Shown here piece after piece: positions 1 through 6,820 of a DNA stretch of 10,527 nucleotides. Every line of letters begins with the position of its first letter. Within the stretch, counting starts at the first letter, position 1. Origin of the DNA: Eubacterium sp. (GTDB taxonomy: Bacteria; Bacillota; Clostridia; Oscillospirales; Acutalibacteraceae); NCBI GenBank assembly GCA_024696725.1, contig JAILGO010000135.1, forward strand, positions 1 to 10,527, given 5' to 3'. The position numbers were made by a program, and so were the translations under genes. The notes beneath the pieces were generated by a model, which was given only the letters and a program-made list of their open reading frames with translations, was not told where the DNA came from and did no database searches.

Positions 1-374
1 CGGGCTTCGGCGGACTTTACGCTAATACTCCTCTCGGCCAGATGGTAAAAGAGTTTGAAGGCTGGGCTACGAATAAAGACAGAAGCTACGGCGACGTAGA
101 AATTATTAAATCAAAGTTCGGCTATCACATTATGTATTTTATCAGCGACGGTCCCGCATATCTTGCTGAATGTAAGATTGCCGCTCAGGCTGAAATGGAA
201 GACGAATTCGTTGATAAGCATAAGGTTAAGGAATATAAGAGCGTTATGAAGAAGGCTACCGTTGCTAAGCCTCAGAAGGCTTCGGCTGACGACGGCGCCG
301 ACTCTCCGATAGCAGACGATTCAATCGTTGACGACTCCGTTGTTGATTCAACCGAGCCCGTTTCGCAGCCGTAA
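1..374 (+). CDS. Parvulin-type peptidyl-prolyl isomerase (PpiC/PrsA-like), 3' end only
   Basis: This is the C-terminal 124 or so codons of a gene that begins before the window; the reading frame is open from base 3 and stops with TAA at 372-374. The visible part starts inside a parvulin rotamase domain: a GFGGLY motif followed about 40 residues later by KFGYHIMYF, the usual end of the fold with its conserved histidine. The same two motifs occur in the same order in the next gene, so the two are tandem paralogues. After the domain comes a basic linker and then a low-complexity acidic tail rich in Asp, Ser and Val. Parvulins of this kind assist folding of exported proteins outside the membrane in Firmicutes; an extracytoplasmic location is inferred from the paralogue, because the N-terminus is not visible here. 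The family call is firm, the substrate unknown. Confidence 0.85.
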   Translation, partial: GFGGLYANTPLGQMVKEFEGWATNKDRSYGDVEIIKSKFGYHIMYFISDGPAYLAECKIAAQAEMEDEFVDKHKVKEYKSVMKKATVAKPQKASADDGADSPIADDSIVDDSVVDSTEPVSQP

Positions 375-396
375 TATAAAAAAATAAAATACAGCC

Positions 397-425
397 TTGT
401 ATTATTGAGATTAATGTTGTAGAAT
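397..425 (+). promoter_or_regulatory. Candidate sigma-A promoter for the second ppiC gene
   Basis: TTGTAT (397-402) and TAGAAT (420-425) are separated by 17 bases in the AT-rich gap between the two foldase genes. The -10 matches consensus at five of six positions and the -35 at three of six. No convincing terminator is visible in this gap, so the downstream gene may also be read from the upstream transcript. Confidence 0.35.
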
Positions 426-464
426 ATTACAGCATTTAAATAACCCGAAAAGGAATGGTAAGTT

Positions 465-2267
465 ATGGAAAAGGATACTGAAAAGAAGGTGTCAAGAATT
501 GAGGCGAAGGCTGAAAAGGCACGCGCTCAAAGAGATGATATCAATAAACAGCTCGAGGAAATCAAGACTCAGATTCTCGAGGAAAAAGACGAAAAAGAAA
601 AACAGAAGCTCCGCAAAAAGCGCGACGCTCTTATTGCCCGTAAGGACGGTATTGTAATTACCGACGAAAAGGTTAAGGTACCGATGAGCTCCGCCGCGAA
701 GAAGGGACTCACCTCCTGTATAGCTATTGTACTTGTAATCGCTCTTCTCTTCGCTTATGTCGCTACGGGCTTTGCCAAGAAGGGCTTTATCAGTTCTCTC
801 GGCTGGCCTCAGAAGGCTTTAACGGGTATGGTCGTTACCGACGCCGACGGAAAGAACCACAATATTAAGGTTTGTACATATAACTACTACTTCGCAGTTT
901 ATTATAATAACCTTAAGCAGAGCCAGCAGTATATGGCTCAGTACGGTGTAGACGACTCCTCCGAGGTTGACTTTGAAAAGGCGTTTGCAAAGCAGGAAAC
1001 CGAGGATGAGGACGGAAAAAAGATTACCTGGGCTCAGAAGGCTGAAAAGACTGTTCTTGATAATATCAAGGAGGTTTACGGCTACTATTACGCTGCTGTT
1101 AAGGCTAACGGCGGTAAGGAACCCGAAATTACCGAGGAGCAGCAGAAGGAGCTTGACGAAACTCTTGACAGCTATAAGGACAGCGCGAAGGAATACGGCT
1201 TTACTCTCAGCGCATATCTTATGGCTGCTATGGGTGACGGCGTTGACGCAGTAACCTTTACCCGTGAAGCTACCGTTGCTTATATAGCTGAGAATTATCA
1301 GGAAAATTACCAGAAGGACCTTTCCGAAAAGGAATATACCGAGGACGAGTATAAGGCATATCTTAAAGAGCATAATAGCGAGCTTGAAGCCGTTGACGTA
1401 AAGTATTTTGAAGCAACCAATGCCGATGACGCAAAGAGCTTTGTTGACGAGCTCAGCGACGACGGTTCAAACTTCGCGGAGCTTGCCGCTAAGTACGCTG
1501 ACGAGGACGATAAGGATTTATATAAAAACGAATCCGAAACCCTCTATACCGACGCAACACGCGCTGTATTCACTAACCTGAACGGCGCAATCTCCAAGGC
1601 GGAAACAAAGGAAAAGAAGGACGATAACGCGGAAACAGAGGAGACTTATCCCGGTTTCGACTGGCTGTTCTCCGATAAGAGAAAAGCAGGCGATAAGAAG
1701 GCTTATTCAACCTCCGTTGTATACATTGTAAAGCCCGCGAGAGTTTCCGATACAAAGACCGTAAACGTAAGACATATTCTTATTCAGCCCGAAAAGAAGG
1801 ACGAGGACGGAAATACCTCTAATATCAACCTTTCCGAAGCTAACGCTAAGCAGAGAAAGGCAGCTAAGAAAAAGGCTGATAAGGTTCTTGCAGAATACAA
1901 GAGCGGTAAAAAGACCGAGGAAGCCTTCGGTAATCTCGCAAAGAAGTATTCCTCCGACGGTAACGCAAACGACGGCGGACTCTATGAGAACGTTATTCCG
2001 AATCAGATGGTATCGTCCTTTAACGACTGGTGCTTCGACGCTTCAAGAAAGAGCGGCGACGTAGCAATCGTTGAAACGGAATTCGGTTATCACGTAATCT
2101 ATTTCGTATCTCAGGGCGATATCGAGGCATGGAAGTACACCGCGCAGCAGACGATGGCAAGCCAGACCTCAACAACCGACCTTGATAAGATTAAGGAAGA
2201 CGTTAAGATTAAGAAGGCATATCCCGGCGCTTGCTATTTCGAGGTAGATACGGATATAGATAATTAA
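465..2267 (+). CDS. Membrane-anchored parvulin-type foldase (SurA/PrsA-like) with cytoplasmic coiled coil
   Basis: This 600-residue protein is a predicted extracytoplasmic peptidyl-prolyl isomerase and chaperone. Residues 1-72 are a highly charged Lys/Glu coiled coil, about 81-103 form one hydrophobic membrane segment, and the rest is predicted outside the cell (type II topology; no lipobox cysteine, unlike classical PrsA). Residues about 137-300 are helical and Tyr/Lys/Glu-rich, resembling the SurA/PrsA N-terminal chaperone region. Residues 433-549 are a canonical parvulin domain: VNVRHILI with H437, DGGLYENV at 503-510, and FGYHVIYF with H543. Residues about 308-425 look like an earlier degenerate copy: a FAELAAKYADED stretch, then WLFSDKRKAGD and a closing VVYIVKPARV. 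The ATG at 465 follows AAAGGA by about 11 bases, a rather long spacing. It lies downstream of a paralogue and two bases before a small coiled-coil gene. The isomerase fold is certain; substrates and the role of the cytoplasmic coil are unknown. Confidence 0.9.
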   Translation: MEKDTEKKVSRIEAKAEKARAQRDDINKQLEEIKTQILEEKDEKEKQKLRKKRDALIARKDGIVITDEKVKVPMSSAAKKGLTSCIAIVLVIALLFAYVATGFAKKGFISSLGWPQKALTGMVVTDADGKNHNIKVCTYNYYFAVYYNNLKQSQQYMAQYGVDDSSEVDFEKAFAKQETEDEDGKKITWAQKAEKTVLDNIKEVYGYYYAAVKANGGKEPEITEEQQKELDETLDSYKDSAKEYGFTLSAYLMAAMGDGVDAVTFTREATVAYIAENYQENYQKDLSEKEYTEDEYKAYLKEHNSELEAVDVKYFEATNADDAKSFVDELSDDGSNFAELAAKYADEDDKDLYKNESETLYTDATRAVFTNLNGAISKAETKEKKDDNAETEETYPGFDWLFSDKRKAGDKKAYSTSVVYIVKPARVSDTKTVNVRHILIQPEKKDEDGNTSNINLSEANAKQRKAAKKKADKVLAEYKSGKKTEEAFGNLAKKYSSDGNANDGGLYENVIPNQMVSSFNDWCFDASRKSGDVAIVETEFGYHVIYFVSQGDIEAWKYTAQQTMASQTSTTDLDKIKEDVKIKKAYPGACYFEVDTDIDN

Positions 2268-2269
2268 TT

Positions 2270-2500
2270 ATGGCTATAACACCTAAACAAAAGGAAATAG
2301 AACAGCTCAAGCAGGAAAACGCAAGACTTAAGGCGGCGCTTTCCGAAGCGGAATATCAGTGTCAGAGGCTGGAAATCATAAACTCAAATCTTGAGTCACA
2401 GCGCGACGAGGCTAACCGCGAGCTTGAGAAGAATATTGACGTTCTTCGTTCTATGAAAGAGGAAATCGAGTCAATCGTTTCTTCTCTTAAAAGTGAATAG
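2270..2500 (+). CDS. Small coiled-coil protein of unknown function
   Basis: A 76-residue soluble protein that I do not recognise. After the first few residues it is predicted to be almost entirely one helix with a heptad-like pattern of Leu/Ile among Glu, Lys, Arg, Gln and Asn (for example IEQLKQENARLKAAL), with no membrane segment, signal peptide or metal-binding motif. Its ATG starts two bases after the stop of the foldase gene and has no good ribosome binding site at normal distance, so translation is probably coupled to the upstream gene. A strong terminator follows within 20 bases, so it is the last gene of the foldase transcript. Related Firmicutes commonly carry the S4-domain RqcP/YabO gene just before yabP; this protein shows no S4 sequence pattern. 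It could be a septum or division-related coiled-coil partner, but that is a guess from location alone. Confidence 0.7.
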   Translation: MAITPKQKEIEQLKQENARLKAALSEAEYQCQRLEIINSNLESQRDEANRELEKNIDVLRSMKEEIESIVSSLKSE

Positions 2501-2503
2501 TTA

Positions 2504-2532
2504 TCATAATAAGAAATCCCCGTACGTATAAT
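2504..2532 (+). promoter_or_regulatory. Candidate sigma-E-type promoter for yabP
   Basis: TCATAAT (2504-2510), 14 bases, then CGTATAAT (2525-2532) resembles the Bacillus sigma-E pattern KMATATT-N14-CATACANT at six of seven and five of seven fixed positions. yabP and yabQ are mother-cell sigma-E genes in Bacillus subtilis, which makes the match plausible. The -10 also contains a perfect TATAAT, but no sigma-A -35 sits at the right distance. The elements overlap the terminator hairpin. The match is by eye in AT-rich DNA, so it is tentative. Confidence 0.3.
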
Positions 2533-2547
2533 TGTACGGGGGTTTTT
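2514..2547 (+). terminator. Rho-independent terminator after the foldase/coiled-coil operon
   Basis: CCCCGTAC (2518-2525) pairs perfectly with GTACGGGG (2534-2541) around an 8-base loop, and the stem can be extended by a T-G pair and three A-T pairs. TTTTT follows at 2543-2547. The yabP start codon lies only a few bases further on, so the hairpin overlaps the yabP leader. Confidence 0.85.
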
Positions 2548-2550
2548 ATT

Positions 2551-2826
2551 ATGAACGGTGAGCTTACGGCAAGGAAGCATCTTTTACAGCTTGAAAACAG
2601 GGAGAGCCTTACGGTGACGGGAATTAAGGACGTCGACGCGTTTAACGATGAGGAAATAACGGCTGCGGGCGACTGCGGCGATATCGTAATTAAAGGAGAG
2701 TCGCTGAGGATTGAGGAGCTTAATCTCGAATCGGGACTACTGAAGGTAAAAGGGAAAATACGCGCAATAGTATATAACGATAAGCTTATCAAAAAGGGAA
2801 TGTTAAAAAGGATGTTTTCCCAATAA
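2551..2826 (+). CDS. yabP: Sporulation protein YabP
   Basis: A 91-residue member of the YabP/YqfC sporulation family. The recognisable pattern is an N-terminal HLLQLENRESLTVTGIKDV stretch, then FNDEEITAAGDCGDIVIKG, LRIEELNLESGLLKVKGKI and a basic C-terminus, all short beta strands as in the family, and the length is close to that of family members. YabP is needed for spore cortex or coat formation in Bacillus and is expressed in the mother cell; its biochemical role is not known. The ATG at 2551 is preceded by GGGGG (2538-2542), which is the 3' arm of the upstream terminator and the only plausible ribosome binding sequence. The next gene is yabQ and then divIC, the conserved order in spore-forming Firmicutes. 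The stop codon TAA overlaps the inferred yabQ start by two bases. Confidence 0.9.
   Translation: MNGELTARKHLLQLENRESLTVTGIKDVDAFNDEEITAAGDCGDIVIKGESLRIEELNLESGLLKVKGKIRAIVYNDKLIKKGMLKRMFSQ
2808..2825 (+). promoter_or_regulatory. Ribosome binding site and AUA start proposed for yabQ
   Basis: AAGGA (2808-2812) lies 10 bases before ATA (2823-2825), which overlaps the yabP stop as ATAA. This is exactly where an ATGA overlap would be expected for yabQ, and no ATG, GTG or TTG exists in the yabQ frame between the upstream stop at 2781 and the internal ATG at 2943. Confidence 0.4.
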
Positions 2827-3161
2827 GACTCGTCTGCGCGTACCTGCTGCTCGGACTTGTTTTCGGAATAATATGCGACGCGGTTCGTCTGCTTGAGCTT
2901 CTGCTTCCGTTCAGAGCCGCGGTTTTTATCCTTGACATCGTTATGCTCTGCGTTTTTTCTGTTCTCTACGTCTGTTTTATAATAGCACTTGAAAACGGTG
3001 TAATAAGATGGTATAATATTATTCTTCCTTTTGTAAGCTTTTCCACATATCTGTTAACAATCCGGCGAATAAATGAAAAGTTTTTAACATTGCTGAAATC
3101 GAAATGTGGAAAACTTAAGAACTCAATTTCAAAATTTTTAAAATTCAGTAAAAAATATTGA
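2823..3161 (+). CDS. yabQ: Spore cortex biosynthesis protein YabQ, non-standard start
   Basis: Read from ATA at 2823 this gives 112 residues ending in TGA at 3159-3161. The N-terminal sequence LVCAYLLLGLVFGIICDAVRLL carries the typical first membrane helix and the following Asp...Arg-Leu pattern of YabQ. Two more hydrophobic helices follow (VFILDIVMLCVFSVLYVCFI and the NIILPFVSFSTYLLTIRR region), then a lysine-rich cytoplasmic tail. YabQ is an integral membrane protein of the mother cell required for cortex formation in Bacillus. The gene lies between yabP and divIC as expected. Starting at the only standard codon, ATG 2943, would remove the first helix and conserved motif and leave 72 residues, so that start is unlikely. 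The true initiation is unresolved: AUA initiation, a -1 frameshift out of yabP, a sequencing error, or a recently damaged gene. Family identity is good, the start is weak. Confidence 0.7.
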   Translation: MRLVCAYLLLGLVFGIICDAVRLLELLLPFRAAVFILDIVMLCVFSVLYVCFIIALENGVIRWYNIILPFVSFSTYLLTIRRINEKFLTLLKSKCGKLKNSISKFLKFSKKY

Positions 3162-3169
3162 AAAAGCTA

Positions 3170-3199
3170 TTGCATTAGTGTAATTAAATGTATTATAAT
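3170..3199 (+). promoter_or_regulatory. Candidate sigma-A promoter of divIC
   Basis: A perfect TATAAT (3194-3199) lies 18 bases after TTGCAT (3170-3175), in the gap between yabQ and divIC. The -35 matches consensus at three of six positions. A separate vegetative promoter here would make sense, because divIC is needed in growing cells whereas yabPQ serve sporulation. Confidence 0.5.
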
Positions 3200-3219
3200 A
3201 CAAATGTTATAAACTATTT

Positions 3220-3228
3220 AAAGAGGTG
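3220..3228 (+). promoter_or_regulatory. Ribosome binding site that places the divIC start at TTG
   Basis: AAAGAGGTG is followed after a normal spacer by TTG at 3235-3237. The in-frame GTG at 3226 is part of this site and so is unlikely to be the start; the first ATG (3250) is too far away. Confidence 0.65.
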
Positions 3229-3234
3229 CTCGCT

Positions 3235-3549
3235 TTGAAGTCTAAAGCAATGAAGCTTTTAAATCTTGATAAAAAAGGCTGGCTGCGCGTTGCGGCTATT
3301 GTCGTTATTGCGATAATCGGCATTTATTGCGCCGTTGCTCTTTTCGGAAACTATTCCGATATAAGCCGTCTTAAGGTAAGAGCTAACGAGGTTAACGCCC
3401 GGTACAGCGAACAGGTTAATGAAAACGAAAAGATAAAAGCTATTCTTGACTCGGAAAATAAGGACGAGTATATAGAACAGAAGGCGAGGGAAAAGGGCTA
3501 CGCAAAGGACGGCGAAATCGTCTTTTACGACATTTCCTCGGGCGATTAA
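3235..3549 (+). CDS. divIC: Septum formation initiator, DivIC/FtsB family
   Basis: From the TTG at 3235 this is a 104-residue single-pass protein. A short basic cytoplasmic N-terminus is followed by one membrane helix at about residues 17-38 (RVAAIVVIAIIGIYCAVALF), an extracellular coiled coil at about 44-70 (ISRLKVRANEVNARYSEQVNEN), and the family's closing pattern EYIEQKAREKGYAKDGEIVFYD. DivIC/FtsB forms a complex with FtsL and DivIB/FtsQ at the division septum and helps activate septal wall synthesis. Its position just after yabPQ is the standard arrangement in spore-forming Firmicutes. It has its own likely promoter and is followed directly by a terminator. FtsL-type proteins share the topology, but the C-terminal motif and the location favour DivIC. 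Confidence 0.88.
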   Translation: MKSKAMKLLNLDKKGWLRVAAIVVIAIIGIYCAVALFGNYSDISRLKVRANEVNARYSEQVNENEKIKAILDSENKDEYIEQKAREKGYAKDGEIVFYDISSGD

Positions 3550-3560
3550 TTAAAAATTTA

Positions 3561-3585
3561 AGCAGCCTGCGAGGCTGCTTTTTTT
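3561..3585 (+). terminator. Rho-independent terminator after divIC
   Basis: AGCAGCCT (3561-3568) pairs perfectly with AGGCTGCT (3572-3579) around a 3-base loop, followed by an uninterrupted T run to 3585. The ribosome binding site of the next gene begins within three bases of the T run. Confidence 0.9.
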
Positions 3586-3596
3586 GTGAGGTATAT

Positions 3597-4712
3597 ATGG
3601 ATATGTTAATGACTGCGCCCTGTCTTCTCGGCGTTGAGGGACTCGTTGCCGACGAGCTTAAGCTTATGGGCGCCGGGGAGGTAAAAGCCGAAAACGCAAG
3701 AGTGTTTTTCAGAGGCGACGAAGCTATGCTTGCGCGCGCCAATTTGCGCTCGCGCTTTTCGGAGAGAATACTGATTGTTCTCGACAGATTTTACGCGACT
3801 TCATTTGAGGAGCTCTTTGAATGCGTTAAGGCTCTGCCGTGGAGCGATTTTATCGGCTCGCGCGATACCTTCCCCGTAAAGGGTTTTTCGCTGAATTCCG
3901 AGCTCCGTTCCGTTCCCGACTGTCAGAAGATTATTAAGAAAGCGGTCGTCGAAAGTCTTAAGGAGGAATACGGCGTAAGCTGGTTTGAGGAAACGGGCCC
4001 CGTGCATCAGATTCAGTTTTCAATAATGAAGGACGAGGTAACGGTAATGCTTGATACCTCGGGCGCGGGACTCCATAAACGCGGTTACCGTCCCGTCGGT
4101 AACGAGGCGCCTATCCGTGAAACGCTTGCTGCCGCGATGTGTCAGCTCTCAAGACTCAGACATTACCATACTCTTTACGACCCCTGCTGCGGAAGCGGTA
4201 CTATACTTACCGAGGGCGCTATGCTCGCCGATAATATCGCTCCCGGTTTAAACCGAAACTTTGAGGCGGAGAGGTGGTCGGTTATTCCACAGAGCGTGTG
4301 GAAAACCGAGCGCGAAGCGTGCGGCGACCTCGTAAAAAAGGATACCGATTTTATCGCCTTCGGAAGCGATATCGACCCCGCGTGCGCCGAGCTTGCAGAG
4401 GTGAACGCAAAACGCGCAGGCGTTGATAAAAAAATCAATATCAGCGTATGTGATATCAAGAGCTTTACTCCGTCTACCGAAAGGGGAACGCTCGTAACCA
4501 ATCCCCCTTACGGCGAAAGAATGCTCGATATCAGGGAAGCCGAAAAAATATATAGAATTATGGGTGAGCGCTTCGTAAGAAAGCAGGGATGGTCCTACGG
4601 TATTATTTCTCCCGACGAGAGCTTCGAAAAGCTTTTCGGAAGAAAGGCGGATAAGCGCCGTAAGCTTTATAACGGTATGATAAAATGCCAATACTATATG
4701 TATTTCAAATAG
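3597..4712 (+). CDS. rlmL: THUMP-domain SAM-dependent RNA (guanine-N2) methyltransferase, RlmL/YpsC family
   Basis: A 371-residue RNA methyltransferase corresponding to the RlmL half of the Escherichia coli RlmKL fusion and to Bacillus YpsC. Residues about 1-60 form the N-terminal ferredoxin-like part and about 60-155 the THUMP RNA-binding domain. The Rossmann catalytic domain follows: SAM-binding motif DPCCGSGT at 195-202, acidic motif GSDIDP at 256-261, and the catalytic NPPYGER at 302-308 typical of N2-guanine methylases. The ending KRRKLYNGMIKCQYY is also characteristic of this family. Family members methylate 23S rRNA G2445 in E. coli; that the site is the same here is inference. The ATG at 3597 follows GTGAGGT with a short spacer; an in-frame ATG at 3603 is an alternative. 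There is no room for its own promoter after the divIC terminator, so read-through or a promoter inside divIC is implied. Confidence 0.9.
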   Translation: MDMLMTAPCLLGVEGLVADELKLMGAGEVKAENARVFFRGDEAMLARANLRSRFSERILIVLDRFYATSFEELFECVKALPWSDFIGSRDTFPVKGFSLNSELRSVPDCQKIIKKAVVESLKEEYGVSWFEETGPVHQIQFSIMKDEVTVMLDTSGAGLHKRGYRPVGNEAPIRETLAAAMCQLSRLRHYHTLYDPCCGSGTILTEGAMLADNIAPGLNRNFEAERWSVIPQSVWKTEREACGDLVKKDTDFIAFGSDIDPACAELAEVNAKRAGVDKKINISVCDIKSFTPSTERGTLVTNPPYGERMLDIREAEKIYRIMGERFVRKQGWSYGIISPDESFEKLFGRKADKRRKLYNGMIKCQYYMYFK

Positions 4713-4762
4713 CATATTATGTATAGGTTATAACATATTTTAAAAATAATTTGTTAATACTA

Positions 4763-4790
4763 TTGACAAATAGGAAAAACTTGCTAAAAT
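4763..4790 (+). promoter_or_regulatory. Strong sigma-A promoter of groESL
   Basis: A perfect -35 TTGACA (4763-4768) is followed after 16 bases by TAAAAT (4785-4790), with an extended -10 TGC directly before it (4782-4784). Transcription would start at about 4796-4798, at the left edge of the CIRCE operator. Confidence 0.88.
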
Positions 4791-4795
4791 ATATA

Positions 4796-4822
4796 TTAGC
4801 ACTCCGAATGTGAGAGTGCTAA
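4796..4822 (+). promoter_or_regulatory. CIRCE operator (HrcA binding site)
   Basis: TTAGCACTC (4796-4804), 9 bases, then GAGTGCTAA (4814-4822) is a perfect match to the consensus inverted repeat. HrcA bound here represses groESL, and release occurs when GroEL is occupied by unfolded protein. The site overlaps the expected transcription start, so both DNA repression and the mRNA leader are involved. The hrcA gene is not in the window. Confidence 0.97.
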
Positions 4823-4855
4823 TTCAGGACGATAATAATTTAAGAGGTGATATAA

Positions 4856-6782
<1,927 letters not shown>

Positions 6783-6791
6783 TAAAAAATT

Positions 6792-6820
6792 AAGGAGAGC
6801 TTAAATGCTCTCCTTTTTTT
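6792..6820. terminator. Shared bidirectional terminator between groEL and alr
   Basis: AAGGAGAGC (6792-6800) pairs perfectly with GCTCTCCTT (6807-6815) around a 6-base loop, followed by T to 6820, an excellent terminator for groEL. On the other strand the same hairpin is followed by TAATTTTTT, so it can also end the converging alr transcript. The alr stop codon (6819-6821) overlaps the edge of the T run. Confidence 0.9.

Noticed and set aside
285..371. Asp/Ser/Val-rich repeated codons at the end of the first foldase, as a tandem repeat or phase-variable tract
   Set aside because: It is a low-complexity acidic tail with no exact DNA repeat unit.
819..1373. 184-residue open frame on the minus strand opposite the foldase gene
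   Set aside because: It is a hydrophobic antisense reading of Lys/Glu-rich codons, has no ribosome binding site or family resemblance, and lies fully within a certain gene.
2487..2792. Minus-strand open frame covering yabP
   Set aside because: Low-complexity Ser-rich shadow; yabP on the plus strand is clearly the coding strand.
2943..3161. Separate 72-residue membrane protein starting at ATG 2943
   Set aside because: The same frame continues upstream with the conserved YabQ first helix, so this is an internal methionine of yabQ.
3226..3234. GTG at 3226 as the start of divIC
   Set aside because: The GTG is part of the ribosome binding sequence; TTG at 3235 has correct spacing.
4248..4715. 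155-residue minus-strand open frame opposite the RNA methyltransferase
   Set aside because: Shadow of a gene whose motifs are all on the plus strand; no recognisable domain.
4713..4745. AT-rich imperfect inverted repeat after the RNA methyltransferase gene, as a terminator
   Set aside because: The arms pair only with bulges and A-T pairs, and no clean T run follows.
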